64,000 bases of DNA from Thiocapsa bogorovii (lineage in GTDB: Bacteria; Pseudomonadota; Gammaproteobacteria; Chromatiales; Chromatiaceae). Both the position numbers and the translations under genes were made by a program. Below, one piece after another: positions 1 through 9,765 of the stretch. Each line of letters begins with the position of its first letter. Position 1 is the first letter of the stretch. Location of the stretch: positions 5,081,501 through 5,145,500 of the forward strand of contig NZ_CP089309.1 in NCBI RefSeq assembly GCF_021228795.1. Direction: 5' to 3'. Below the pieces are notes generated by a model that saw only the letters and a program-made list of their open reading frames with translations, had not been told where the DNA came from and made no database searches.

Positions 1-224
1 TGACAGCCGTCGGTGAGCCGCCAGAAGCCTCGGCCCAAGTTGTAGCGATCCTCTGCCAGTCCTTGATCGACAATCGCCAGGGTCTGCGTGCATGCGCGCA
101 TCGGTGCCCCGGCCGAATTCGCGACGAAGATCGCTGCGAGGTGTGCGTCGGGCGCTCGACCCTGTCCTAGGGCGAGGCCGTGCAGGAGTCGCTCAAGCCG
201 CGCTTTTAGCCAATGAGGACGCAT
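1..224 (-). CDS. MOSC-domain protein (partial, runs off the window start)
   Basis: An open minus-strand frame begins with ATG at 224 and is still open at base 1, giving about 74 residues. The N-terminal helix (MRPHWLKARLERLLHG) is followed by AAIFVANSAGAPM and then GLAEDRYNLGRGFWRLTDG. The last string resembles the GLxGDRYxxGxG segment near the start of MOSC domains, which are related to the molybdenum-cofactor sulfurase C-terminus and carry sulfur to metal centres. The conserved Cys and C-terminal half lie outside the window. No strong ribosome-binding site precedes the ATG, so the start is tentative. MOSC assignment is by pattern recognition only. Confidence 0.55.
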   Translation of the reverse strand, partial: MRPHWLKARLERLLHGLALGQGRAPDAHLAAIFVANSAGAPMRACTQTLAIVDQGLAEDRYNLGRGFWRLTDGC

Positions 225-287
225 GTGCGACCGCCCGTGATGATCAGCATGGAGGCCCGTCGCCGGTGGGCATGCTTCCGCACGTGC

Positions 288-1154
288 CTAAGCCGGCGCG
301 GCGACGGCGCAGCGATGCTCGAGAAACCCCAGCAACGCGCCGACATGTTCCTCGATGCAATCGACCGAGTCATGGTCGGCGCCGTCGATTTCCAGCAGGC
401 GCACAAGGCGTCCCGAGGATCGCGCATGGATCAGGCGCGCGTCGTTTACAGGAACCACGCGATCCGCCCTGCCGTGCACCAGCAACACTGGACAGGGGAT
501 GCGGGTGACTGTGTTCATGGGCGCGATGGCGTCGAAGCGGTGTCCGATCAGCCATTCCACGTAGCGGATGATTCCGTAGACGATCGGCGCGGGTAGGTGC
601 AGGTGACGCACCGATGCCTCGGTCACGCGTGCGGGGTGGGCGAATGCGGCGACGCTGATCACTGCCGCGATATCCGGGTTGCGTGATGCCTCGAACAGGG
701 CGGCGCCTGCTCCGACCGAGTGACCGAGCACGGCGACACAGTCGGCGCGTCGCGGGTGATGCCGTTTGAGCCAGGCGATGGCCATTCCGAGATCCTCGGC
801 AAACCGCGGCAAGGAGGAGAAGGTATCGGCGTCGCTTCCGCCGTGATTGCGGGCATCGAACAGCAAGACGTTGAAGCCGGCCTGTCGGAAGGGGGCCGCG
901 ATGGGCAACATCAGCTCGGCGTTGCCGCCCCAGCCGTGCAAGATGACAAGGGTGCGTGTCGAGCCCGCTGCCGGAATCAGCCAGCCGAAGAGGGATCGGT
1001 GTCGCACGGTCGGGATGCGAACGGCCTCGAAGTCGAGACCGGCGTCCGCCGGCGTGCCGATTTCGCGGAGCCGGGGAGCGCGGAATCCCAAGTGCACGCC
1101 CGCAGGGATTGCGGCTGCGGCCAAAACGGCCAAGAGACTCAAGGTCGCGAGCAT
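288..1154 (-). CDS. alpha/beta hydrolase
   Basis: A 288-residue serine hydrolase of the alpha/beta fold. The N-terminus is a hydrophobic helix (about residues 1-22) that may anchor it to the membrane. An oxyanion-type HGWGG lies at 73-77 and the nucleophile elbow GHSVG at 144-148 (Ser146). An Asp in HGRADRVVP and a His in GADHDSVD complete a plausible triad. The frame can be opened upstream to 1256, but that would overlap eutC; the ATG at 1154 leaves a 64-bp gap and puts the hydrophobic helix at the N-terminus. It follows eutC on the same strand and may be co-transcribed. The substrate is unknown. Confidence 0.8.
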   Translation of the reverse strand: MLATLSLLAVLAAAAIPAGVHLGFRAPRLREIGTPADAGLDFEAVRIPTVRHRSLFGWLIPAAGSTRTLVILHGWGGNAELMLPIAAPFRQAGFNVLLFDARNHGGSDADTFSSLPRFAEDLGMAIAWLKRHHPRRADCVAVLGHSVGAGAALFEASRNPDIAAVISVAAFAHPARVTEASVRHLHLPAPIVYGIIRYVEWLIGHRFDAIAPMNTVTRIPCPVLLVHGRADRVVPVNDARLIHARSSGRLVRLLEIDGADHDSVDCIEEHVGALLGFLEHRCAVAAPA

Positions 1155-1218
1155 GTCGGTCGAATTCCGTGACGGCTTGGAAGATTGCGCCCGCACCCTC
1201 GACCTTGTCCGGCCGTCT

Positions 1219-2040
1219 TCAGATTGCGGTGTTCGGCAAGAGGAAAGTGATGGCATCGGCTCGCCTTTCCAAATGCTCCGGCCCGGAGGCCCCTTCTTTG
1301 AGCGAGACGCCCGAGACCCGACGGCGTCGCGCCTCCTCCATCAGGTAACGCAGTTTGCACGATGCCGATTCGTGACTCAGGCCGGCGGAGCGGATATTGG
1401 ACAAGCAGTTGCGATCCGCATCCGTTCTGCCGACGCGCGGGCCATGGGTCAGGTAGACACCGAGACTGTCCGGCGAGCTCAGGCCCGGTCGTTCCCCGAT
1501 CAGGATCACCAGGATCTCGGTCCGCAGCCGCTCGCCGATCTCGTCGCCGATCGCGACCCGACCCTGCTCGACGATCGGGATGGGACCGACCCGCCAGCCT
1601 GCGCCCAGCAGATCCGGGATGATTCGATCGAGGAAGGGCAGGGCGTTTTCGTGGATCGCACGCGCCGAGAGACCATCGGCGATCACGAAAACCACATTCG
1701 GTTCGGCACCGGACGCGCTCGCGACATCTTCGAGTAAGGCACGCGACTCTGAGTCCAGCCGACGTCCCAAGTCGGGACGCTGCAGGTACTCGAAGCGATT
1801 CGCAGCCGCACTGCGCAGACGCAGGCTCGTCCAGCAGCGTGCGTCGAGCTGCGTCGCGATGCCGTCGGCATCCAAAGGCAGATGGACGGCATCGCGAGCC
1901 TGGGCATGGGCGAGCTGAAACGCCAGATGCGCCTGCGTCGGCAGACTGCCTCCGGCGCGTCCCAATGCAATGCGTGCATCGGTGAAGCGACGCAGAGATG
2001 ACCAAGGGTTCGAAACGACCGGGCTTTCGGGGTGCGACAT
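1219..2040 (-). CDS. eutC: ethanolamine ammonia-lyase small subunit EutC
   Basis: The light subunit of adenosylcobalamin-dependent ethanolamine ammonia-lyase, which splits ethanolamine to acetaldehyde and ammonia. The 273-residue product has family landmarks: an N-terminal RFTDARIALGRAG segment, FVIADGLSARAI in the middle, and GERPGLSSPDSLGVYLTH near the B12-binding face. ATG at 2040 lies only 8 bp after the eutB stop, so the two subunits are translationally linked. Longer versions of this frame, up to 3018, run antisense-like through eutB in another phase and are not real. Length is normal for the family. Confidence 0.95.
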   Translation of the reverse strand: MSHPESPVVSNPWSSLRRFTDARIALGRAGGSLPTQAHLAFQLAHAQARDAVHLPLDADGIATQLDARCWTSLRLRSAAANRFEYLQRPDLGRRLDSESRALLEDVASASGAEPNVVFVIADGLSARAIHENALPFLDRIIPDLLGAGWRVGPIPIVEQGRVAIGDEIGERLRTEILVILIGERPGLSSPDSLGVYLTHGPRVGRTDADRNCLSNIRSAGLSHESASCKLRYLMEEARRRRVSGVSLKEGASGPEHLERRADAITFLLPNTAI

Positions 2041-2048
2041 GGTTGCTC

Positions 2049-3440
2049 CTAAGGCAGCTGCGCCAGGGCGCGGCGGAAGGGTTCCGGCAGTGCTTCGGAG
2101 AGGGCCAAGCGATTGGTTCCGTCGAAGATCCCCATTTCCCCGAGCCACGACTCGAACTCTGGTGCGGGTCTCAGCCCCAGGACATCCCGGACATAGAGGG
2201 CGTCGTGAAACGAGGTTGTCTGGTAGTTGAGCATGATGTCGTCCGAACCCGGGATGCCCATGATGTAGTTGCACCCGGCGACACCCAGCAGGGTCAGGAG
2301 CACGTCCATGTCGTCCTGATCGGCTTCGGCGTGATTGGTGTAGCAGACATCGCAGCCCATCGGCACGCCCAACAGCTTGCCGCAGAAATGGTCTTCGAGA
2401 CCGGCGCGGATGATCTGCTTGCCGTTGAAGAGGTACTCGGGTCCGATGAATCCCACGACCGTATTGACCAGGAAAGGATCGAGTTTGCGGGCGAGTCCGT
2501 ACGCGCGGGCCTCCAGGGTCTGCTGATCGACTCCGTGATGAGCGTTGGCGGACAAGGCGCTGCCCTGTCCGGTTTCGAAATACATAACCTGATTGCCGAC
2601 CGTCCCGCGCTCGAGCGACAGGGCCGCGTCGCGCGCCTCGATCAAGAGGTCCAGTGTGACGCCGAAGCTCGCATTCGCGGCCTGGGTTCCGGCGATGGAT
2701 TGGAACATCAGGTCCAGTGGTGCACCCTGCTCGATTGCCTGGATCTGGGTCGTGACATGCGTCAGCACGCAGGATTGGGTGGGAATGCGGTAGTGCCCGA
2801 TGATCTCGTCGAGCATCCGCAGCAGGGTCGTGACCGCGGCTAGATTGTCGCCGGCCGGGTTGATCCCGATCATCGCATCGCCGTTCCCGTACAAGAGCCC
2901 GTCGAGGATGACTGCGGCAATCCCGGTCGGATCGTCGGTGGGATGGTTCGGCTGCAGGCGCGTCGACATGCGTCTCGGCAGCCCGATGGTGTTGCGAAAG
3001 GCCGTGACCACGCGACACTTGCGCGCGACCAGGACCAGATCCTGAATCCGCATGACCTTGCTGACCGCAGCGACCACTTCCGGGGTCAGGCCCGGAGACA
3101 AGGCGGTGAGTGCCGCCGTGTTGGCTTGCTCCGACAGGAGCCAGTTGCGGAAATCCCCGACAGTCAGATGCGCGACCTTGGCGAAGGCGGTCTTATCCTG
3201 ATCGTCGATGATAAGGCGGGTGACCTCGTCGTCCTCGTAGGGCACGACTGATTCGCTCAAGAAGACCTGCAAGGGTAATTCCGACAGGGTCAGTTGGGCC
3301 GCCACGCGCTCGGCGTCGTTGGCCGCGATCACCCCGGCCAGGGCGTCGCCCGAACGTGCGGGCGACGCCTTGGCCATCAGCTCACGCAGGCCGTCGAAGC
3401 GGTAGGTCGTCGTTCCGATGGCTTGTTTGTAGTGAGGCAT
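2049..3440 (-). CDS. eutB: ethanolamine ammonia-lyase large subunit EutB
   Basis: The catalytic heavy subunit (463 residues, normal length), a TIM barrel that binds ethanolamine and, with EutC, adenosylcobalamin. Recognisable segments are the N-terminal FDGLRELMAKASPARSGD, LLYGNGDAMIGINPAGD in the barrel, and FIGPEYLFNGKQIIRAGLED with MGCDVCYTNHAEADQDD further on. The gene sits 16 bp after the permease and 8 bp before eutC, forming a minimal permease-eutB-eutC unit. No eutA reactivase, microcompartment shell gene or eutR-type regulator is seen nearby, so the enzyme probably works freely in the cytoplasm. Confidence 0.96.
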   Translation of the reverse strand: MPHYKQAIGTTTYRFDGLRELMAKASPARSGDALAGVIAANDAERVAAQLTLSELPLQVFLSESVVPYEDDEVTRLIIDDQDKTAFAKVAHLTVGDFRNWLLSEQANTAALTALSPGLTPEVVAAVSKVMRIQDLVLVARKCRVVTAFRNTIGLPRRMSTRLQPNHPTDDPTGIAAVILDGLLYGNGDAMIGINPAGDNLAAVTTLLRMLDEIIGHYRIPTQSCVLTHVTTQIQAIEQGAPLDLMFQSIAGTQAANASFGVTLDLLIEARDAALSLERGTVGNQVMYFETGQGSALSANAHHGVDQQTLEARAYGLARKLDPFLVNTVVGFIGPEYLFNGKQIIRAGLEDHFCGKLLGVPMGCDVCYTNHAEADQDDMDVLLTLLGVAGCNYIMGIPGSDDIMLNYQTTSFHDALYVRDVLGLRPAPEFESWLGEMGIFDGTNRLALSEALPEPFRRALAQLP

Positions 3441-3456
3441 GGTGTTCTACCGGATC

Positions 3457-4911
3457 TTAGGCGACGCCCGCCAGTTCTGCCTCGGCGCGTTTGATCGCCT
3501 CGAACTCCTCCTCCGGGGCCTGCGCGACCAAGTGATGCCGGCTGTAGAAGAAGAAGTAGGCTGCCATGACGGCATAGAAGATCGCCGCGTAAAGCACGAC
3601 CATCGGATTCACCAGGAAGCCGGCGACGAAGGCGACACAGGCCAGCACCAAGGCGATGCTCGAGGTCACGGTGCCGCCGGGCGTGCGGTAAGGACGCGCG
3701 AGATCCGGCTCGCGCCGACGCAGGACGATGTGAGAGGCGGTCATGAGGATGTAGGAGATGGTCGCCCCGAACACGGCCATCAGGATCAGCAGGTCGCCTT
3801 CGCCGGTGAGCGACAAGGCAAAGCCCAGCGTTCCCGGGACGACGAGCGCGATCCACGGGGTCTTGCGCGAGCCGGTGAGCGACAGGACGCGCGGCAGATA
3901 GCCGGCGCGGGATAAGGCAAAGACCTGTCGTGAGTAGGCAAAGATAATCGAGAAGAAGCTCGCGATCAGGCCGGCCAGACCGACCAGGTTGATGAATCCG
4001 CTGACCCAGGTGCGCCCGCCGAAAGCCGTCTCGGACTCCAGAGCGTCGATCAGGGGATTGCCCGAAGCCATCAGTGTGGACGAGCCTGCCCCTCCGGGGC
4101 CGACGACCAGGATCAGTGCCGCGAACAGGAGCAGGATCAGCATGCCGACGATCAATCCTTTGGGCAGGTTCTTCGTGGGGTCTTGCGTCTCTTCCGCCGC
4201 CAAGGGCACGCCTTCGATGGCGAGGAAGAACCAGATTGCGAACGGGATCGCCGCCCAGATGCCGAGGTAGCCGAAGGGGAGGAAGGCGCTCGCCCCGAGT
4301 GCATCGGTTGGCGGAATATCGAACAGGTTATCGACGCTGAAATGCGGAATCATGGCGATCACGAAGACCAGCAAAGCCGTCGCGGCCACGGCCGTGATTA
4401 CGAAGATGAGCTTTAGTGCTTCGCCTACACCGTAGAGATGGATGCCGACAAAGACGAGGTAGAAGACCAGATAGACGGGCCATCCGCCGATGCCGATGAG
4501 CGATTCCATGTAGGCGCCGATGAAGACGGCGATCGCCGCCGGCGCGATCGCGTATTCCAAGAGGATCGCGGTCCCGGTCAGGAAGCCGCCGACCGGCCCG
4601 AAGGCGCGGCGTGCAAAGCCGTAGCCGCCGCCCGCAGTCGGGATCATCGAGGATAACTCGGCCAGCGAGAAGACCATGGCCGTGTACATGGTCGCCATCA
4701 GTACGGTTGCGATCAGCAGGCCGCCCCAGCCGCCCTGACCCAGCCCGAAATTCCAGCCTGCAAAATCCCCCGAGATGACATAGGCCACCCCCAATCCGGC
4801 GAGCAGGACCCATCCTGCCGCGCCCTTCTTCAATTGCCGGTGCTGGAAATAGGCCGCGTCGACCTTCTCGTAGTCGGCCCCATGCACATGAACGACGGTT
4901 TCTTCCGACAC
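3457..4911 (-). CDS. ethanolamine permease (APC family)
   Basis: A 484-residue amino acid/polyamine/organocation transporter with about 12 hydrophobic segments, matching the ethanolamine permease branch: GWVLLAGLGVAYVISGDFAGWN near the N-terminus, GGGYGFARRAFGP, and FLAIEGVPLAAEETQDP in the middle. It is the first gene of the eut unit and should bring ethanolamine into the cytoplasm. I prefer the GTG at 4911 because GGGG lies upstream at SD distance; an in-frame ATG at 4962 would add 17 residues, and the frame stays open to 5511 without coding character. Confidence 0.9.
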   Translation of the reverse strand: MSEETVVHVHGADYEKVDAAYFQHRQLKKGAAGWVLLAGLGVAYVISGDFAGWNFGLGQGGWGGLLIATVLMATMYTAMVFSLAELSSMIPTAGGGYGFARRAFGPVGGFLTGTAILLEYAIAPAAIAVFIGAYMESLIGIGGWPVYLVFYLVFVGIHLYGVGEALKLIFVITAVAATALLVFVIAMIPHFSVDNLFDIPPTDALGASAFLPFGYLGIWAAIPFAIWFFLAIEGVPLAAEETQDPTKNLPKGLIVGMLILLLFAALILVVGPGGAGSSTLMASGNPLIDALESETAFGGRTWVSGFINLVGLAGLIASFFSIIFAYSRQVFALSRAGYLPRVLSLTGSRKTPWIALVVPGTLGFALSLTGEGDLLILMAVFGATISYILMTASHIVLRRREPDLARPYRTPGGTVTSSIALVLACVAFVAGFLVNPMVVLYAAIFYAVMAAYFFFYSRHHLVAQAPEEEFEAIKRAEAELAGVA

Positions 4912-5552
4912 CTGTGATACCCCGCTAAGCGACAAAGATAGAAAGGATGCGATCGGTGCCATCTCGGGCTTGAAGCAGACAGACGAATCGGTCTGCCCTC
5001 CTGGTCTCGCGAGCTGCCCTCGGCTGCGATCTTTTGATGCAGTCGAGGCGCGATCTCGATCCCAACGCCCCGTATCGGTGCTGCGCTGCAACATCGGCGC
5101 GGCGCATGAGCAACAACCATAGGCATGAAGGCTCGGTTGCCCGAGTTTCAGGGGTTTGCACCGCACGATCCGAGCCAAAGCGTGTTGGCGGCTCGCGCGG
5201 CTCCTCCATCGTCGGCATCGAGAGGATCGCCGGAGCGGCACGTCGAAGGCCGTCGGGCGCCCATCGGATCCGTCGGCCGGGCGGTCCACTCGACGGCATC
5301 GACACCGCCGAGCGCAAGCGGCTGCTCTCGGAATGCGAGGGCGGGCGAGCGCGTCTCCGGTGCAGGACCATCGGTCTTGGCATAGACTGAAGACAACACA
5401 CTCATGCCCTCGAGCGCGTCGTGAAGGACCGGACCGACACCGGCCGCGCAACCTCGATACGGAGATCTCCGGGCTCGTCGTGAGTGGCGCCCTGGTCGTC
5501 GCGATCGTCAAGCCAGAGGGCGCTGACCTCGTCGTCCGGACAGGAGCTCAAC
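4912..5552. other. intergenic region upstream of the eut unit
   Basis: 641 bp between the divergently transcribed permease and the secreted protein at 5553. Several overlapping short frames exist on both strands, but none has a convincing start or family resemblance. It presumably holds both promoters. I looked for a sigma-54 element and a cobalamin riboswitch and saw neither. Confidence 0.5.
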
Positions 5553-6011
5553 ATGTTTCATGTCTCCCGCCCACGGCTTTACCGCCTGCTTGCCGCCGGT
5601 GTCTTCTTGCTGCTTGTGCGCTATGACGCTCTGGGCGCTTCCGCCATGTCGGCGCCCGCTTGGGATGACTGCCGTGACCGCGTCATCGCGAACCTCGAGG
5701 CCGCCGGTCTGCGGGATTTCGGCGACGTGAGCGCCTACACGGGCGCAACCGGTACCGGCGCGCTACAGGCGGTCATCGACCGATGCGGTTATCGCTCCGA
5801 AGACCTCGATCCGGCCTTTTGCGACGATCTCTACGAGCAGGTGTATGCGGCTTGCCGCGAGGATGGCTTCGAGGGAATGAGCATGGCCGCCACGTCTTGG
5901 GTTCTGATCTTCGATCCGAAAGGCCCGCTCGTGGAGCGGTTGAGGAGGATCTGTATCCAACGGGCGACGATCGACCGGACGCGGTTCGGTCGTCTGATCT
6001 GCGGGGAGTAA
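5553..6011 (+). CDS. secreted hypothetical protein with paired cysteines
   Basis: 152 residues. ATG at 5553 has AGGAG at 5542-5546. An N-terminal signal peptide (basic RPRLYR, then LLAAGVFLLLV, ending near ALGASA) predicts export. The mature part has six cysteines (DDCRDR, RCGY, FCDD, AACRED, ICIQ, LICGE), which suggests disulfides in the periplasm. No family recognised. It is divergent from the ethanolamine permease and convergent with hda, so context gives no functional hint. Confidence 0.7.
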   Translation: MFHVSRPRLYRLLAAGVFLLLVRYDALGASAMSAPAWDDCRDRVIANLEAAGLRDFGDVSAYTGATGTGALQAVIDRCGYRSEDLDPAFCDDLYEQVYAACREDGFEGMSMAATSWVLIFDPKGPLVERLRRICIQRATIDRTRFGRLICGE

Positions 6012-6139
6012 CGGGAGTCAGCCGCTCGACGAGGTCCAGGTCCAACTGCGCGCTGTCGGTCGCCACAGCATGGAGCGGACGTGGGGGGTTCCTTCGCTCG
6101 GATGCGTGTGCTCGAAATCGACCGATTGTGGATCGCCGT

Positions 6140-6844
6140 TCAGCTCTCGCCGCGCACGATGCGACGCACCAGCGGAATGCTCGGTTGGCGTTGTTCGCGC
6201 AGGCTGGCCTCATCGATTCGCTCGATCAGGGCCACCAGTGAGCCGGGATCGCGCGCATAGTTATTCATAATGTAGCGCGCGGTTTCCTGTCCCAGCCGCA
6301 TGCCGAACTCTGCGGCGATCTCCGTGAGCAATCGCTCGCAATCCGCGTCGCTCAGCGGCAGTAAGCAGTAGCGCGGACCCCATTGAAGGCGCGAGCATAG
6401 ATCCGCCAGACCGAGTCCCAGAGCATCCGGGGCTGAGCGTGCTGCGATCAGGAGTGAGCATCCTCGCGCCCGTGCCCGATTGAACAGATCGAACAAGGCG
6501 ACCTCCCAGTCCGGCTTGCCCGCCATGGCCTGGACATCGTCGATCGCCAGAAGATCGCGGCTCTCCAAGTCGTCGAAGATCGAGGGCATCAGTCCGGTCT
6601 CGCAAAGCGGGATGTACTGCGCCGTTCGGCCCCTTTGGATCGCGGTATGACAGGCGCCTTGCAGCAGATGGGTCTTCCCCGTCGATGCGCCTCCGAACAG
6701 GAAAATATAGGCTTCGCCGACCCCGGACGCCAGGGCCTCGATCGCGGCGAGCGCCTCCGCGTTCGGGCCGGCGCGATAGTCCGCGAGCGTCGGCTCGCGG
6801 ATGAGCGTGACCGGCAGATGCAGTTGTCCGGGATGCTCGGTCAA
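6140..6844 (-). CDS. hda: DnaA regulatory inactivator Hda
   Basis: A 234-residue AAA+ protein that, with the DNA-loaded beta clamp, stimulates ATP hydrolysis by DnaA and so limits re-initiation of replication. The N-terminal QLHLPVTL (7-14) matches the clamp-binding motif of Hda. Walker A is GGASTGKTHL (51-60) and Walker B is LLAIDDVQ (98-105); an arginine-containing sensor II segment lies near the C-terminus (IERIDEASLREQR). Unlike DnaA it lacks the DNA-binding domain IV. It follows wrbA on the same strand, an arrangement common in gammaproteobacteria. Confidence 0.95.
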   Translation of the reverse strand: MTEHPGQLHLPVTLIREPTLADYRAGPNAEALAAIEALASGVGEAYIFLFGGASTGKTHLLQGACHTAIQRGRTAQYIPLCETGLMPSIFDDLESRDLLAIDDVQAMAGKPDWEVALFDLFNRARARGCSLLIAARSAPDALGLGLADLCSRLQWGPRYCLLPLSDADCERLLTEIAAEFGMRLGQETARYIMNNYARDPGSLVALIERIDEASLREQRQPSIPLVRRIVRGES

Positions 6845-6878
6845 GGTTCCGCCTGCTCGAGGATGCGCGACTTACGCT

Positions 6879-7568
<690 letters not shown>

Positions 7569-7574
7569 TTAGTC

Positions 7575-7587
7575 TAAACCGCGTTCC
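7575..7587 (+). repeat. solitary half-arm of the TAAACCGCG palindrome family (copy A)
   Basis: TAAACCGCGTTCC matches the left arm of the ~85-bp palindromes described at 15274 and elsewhere. No matching right arm is seen about 85 bp away, so this is a relic or a chance match. It lies between wrbA and the thioredoxin-like gene. Confidence 0.35.
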
Positions 7588-7738
7588 CGATCGACACCGA
7601 TGTTTTGTCGAATCCCCGTCGCGCAGCCGGAGCCGGGACGCGTCGCCATTGAACTGTCGAGCCGAAGTGGCGAGAATCAGGCGACGGCGCGCGCGCGTTC
7701 GCCCGGTGCCGGAAACCTTGCGAGGAGGCAAGACAAGA

Positions 7739-8296
7739 ATGACTCAAACGCGTTCGCGTGTCCGTCGGCTACAGCTTCGACTGATGTTTATTCTGCTGGT
7801 TCTGCACGCGGTCTCGGTCGGCGCTGCAACCCGCGACCCGGCCCAATACTTCTTCGATTCGACCTTCGGTGATTTTGCCGAGGAGCTCCAGACGGCGAGA
7901 GACGAGGGCAAGAAGGGCGTCCTGCTGATGTTCGAGATGGACGAGTGTCCCTTCTGCCATCGTATGAAGACCACAGTGCTCAACCAGCCCGAGGTGCAGG
8001 ACTACTTCAAAGAGCATTTCATGATCTTTCCGGTGGATATCGAGGGCGACGTCGAGATCCATGATTTCGCGGGTACCGCGATGCCGCAAAAGGATTTTGC
8101 GTTGAAGACCCATCGGGTCCGTGCGACGCCGGTGTTCGCCTTCTTCGACCTCGACGGTAATCTGGTGGCCAGGTACACCGGAGCCACGGGTGATGCGACC
8201 GAGTTCATGTGGCTCGGGGAGTATGTCGTTCAGGAACGCTATAAAGACATCACCTTCCCGGCCTACAAGCGCGAGCGCCAAGCCGCCGCCGAGTAA
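7739..8296 (+). CDS. thioredoxin-fold protein, exported
   Basis: 185 residues. ATG at 7739 is preceded by AGGAGG at 7723-7728. An N-terminal signal or anchor segment (about residues 12-30) precedes a thioredoxin fold with an active-site motif C70-PF-C73 in MDECPFCHRM and a cis-Pro loop in RATPVFAFFD. This layout resembles SoxW-like or DsbD-gamma-like periplasmic thioredoxins that reduce disulfides of partner proteins. In a sulfur-oxidising host a role near Sox or cytochrome maturation is possible, but no such genes are adjacent. Confidence 0.85.
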   Translation: MTQTRSRVRRLQLRLMFILLVLHAVSVGAATRDPAQYFFDSTFGDFAEELQTARDEGKKGVLLMFEMDECPFCHRMKTTVLNQPEVQDYFKEHFMIFPVDIEGDVEIHDFAGTAMPQKDFALKTHRVRATPVFAFFDLDGNLVARYTGATGDATEFMWLGEYVVQERYKDITFPAYKRERQAAAE

Positions 8297-8354
8297 GCCT
8301 GCAATCCAAGCCACCGTTCGTGCAGTGCACAGGACCCGATCCGAGGAGCAGAGA

Positions 8355-8645
8355 ATGGACGAGCGTCAAAGCGAGCAACACATCTGCTACCGCTGCCTCG
8401 TCGGCGGGCGGGTGCAGGGCGTGTTCTTCCGTGCGTCGGCCCGCGAGCAGGCGATGCGGCTGGGTGTGACCGGGTATGCGCGCAATCTCCCCGATGGGCG
8501 CGTGGAGTTGCTGGTTTGCGGGGAGGCGAATGCGGTCGGCCATCTGCGCGACTGGTTGCGCACGGGGCCGCCGGGTGCTGCGGTGACCGGGGTTGCTTGC
8601 GAGCCTTTGGACTTTCAGCAGTATCCGAGCTTCGCAATCGATTGA
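8355..8645 (+). CDS. acyP: acylphosphatase
   Basis: 96 residues, the usual size. It hydrolyses carboxyl-phosphate bonds such as acetyl phosphate. The phosphate cradle is GRVQGVFFR with catalytic Arg26, and the catalytic Asn44 is in GYARNLPDGRVEL. ATG at 8355 is preceded by GAGGAGCAGAGA. The gene lies 58 bp after the thioredoxin-like gene on the same strand. Confidence 0.93.
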   Translation: MDERQSEQHICYRCLVGGRVQGVFFRASAREQAMRLGVTGYARNLPDGRVELLVCGEANAVGHLRDWLRTGPPGAAVTGVACEPLDFQQYPSFAID

Positions 8646-8687
8646 CGGGCGATTTCTAAGGTCGATGCGTGACAGGCGTCGCGCGCG

Positions 8688-9554
8688 TCAATAACCGCCT
8701 GCCGTCCGATTGGCACGCTCCGGGTAGCCGTCGAGACGCACCACACGCGTCTCGAGTGCGCCGTCGGCAAGTAGTGCGAGCTCTCGGTACCCCGGCGCTT
8801 GGGTATCGATTGCGAATTGGGACCGGCGCGGCTCGAACTGAACGCAGGTCGATGGAGTTCCCAGAACACTATACCCGTCGATACGCCGTGCGAATTCCTG
8901 GTGGATATGACCGCACACGACGGCCCTGACCTGAGGGTGTCGATCGCAGATCGCGATCAGCTCTTCTCCGTCCTCGACCGAGAGCTCGTCCATCCAGTCG
9001 CTTCGGACAGGGATCGGATGCTGATGTAGAAAGATGACGGTGGGTGAGGGGTCCGGCGCGAGGACTTCGTCAAGCGCGGCGAGTCGAGCCCTGCCGATCC
9101 GCCCGCCTTCCAAGCCCGGCTCGGTCGAGTCGAGAAAGACGAGATTCCAGTCGGCGAGCTTACGCACGGCAACCGGCTCGACTGCTGCAGGTCCGAGCAG
9201 CTCTTCCATCAGAGGACGAGAGTCGTGGTTGCCGGGAATGCAGTAGTAGGGTAAGTCGGTGCGATCGAGCAGACGACGGAGCGAGCGATACCCTTCGCGC
9301 GACTCGTCGTGGACAAGATCGCCCGTGAGCACTAAGGCATCGGCTGGTGGGGAATGCGAGAGGGCGAGCTCCAACACCGCCTCGAAGCTGCGCCGCGTGG
9401 TCACCCCGAGCAGCTGCCCGTCGGGTTGGGCGAACAGATGCGGATCGGTCAACTGCAGAAGCGTACGCCGTTGCACGGTCTGCTCCGGGCGTGTTCCACC
9501 CGCCACGGGTGATGGGGCGAGGTCGAGTGTCCGTGAGCCGATGGACGCTGGCAT
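8688..9554 (-). CDS. cpdA: 3',5'-cyclic-AMP phosphodiesterase CpdA
   Basis: A 288-residue calcineurin-like metallophosphoesterase. Metal-binding motifs appear in order: DPH (37-39), GDLVHD (78-83), GNHD (108-111), HQHP in the middle and GHIHQEF near residue 218. This spacing matches CpdA/IcC proteins, which hydrolyse cAMP with a dinuclear Fe/Mn centre. ATG at 9554 has AAGGAG at SD distance; the upstream open frame to 9785 shows no coding character. It converges with acyP and is divergent from the rubrerythrin gene. Confidence 0.9.
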   Translation of the reverse strand: MPASIGSRTLDLAPSPVAGGTRPEQTVQRRTLLQLTDPHLFAQPDGQLLGVTTRRSFEAVLELALSHSPPADALVLTGDLVHDESREGYRSLRRLLDRTDLPYYCIPGNHDSRPLMEELLGPAAVEPVAVRKLADWNLVFLDSTEPGLEGGRIGRARLAALDEVLAPDPSPTVIFLHQHPIPVRSDWMDELSVEDGEELIAICDRHPQVRAVVCGHIHQEFARRIDGYSVLGTPSTCVQFEPRRSQFAIDTQAPGYRELALLADGALETRVVRLDGYPERANRTAGGY

Positions 9555-9765
9555 AATCTGCTCCTTGGTGATCAGATTTAGGGTATAGCAGTTGCGCATG
9601 AGCGCGTTACCGAACCAGTTCACAGACTTGTCGAAGAGCGCCGTCGCCCATAAAAACAGACGATCGAGGTCATTGGAACAAACAATTTCTGAAATGGCGT
9701 CGAGGTGACTAAGGTTTTTGTGTAGGTTCAGCCAACCCCGTTCTTTCCATCGTGAGGAGATCGAC

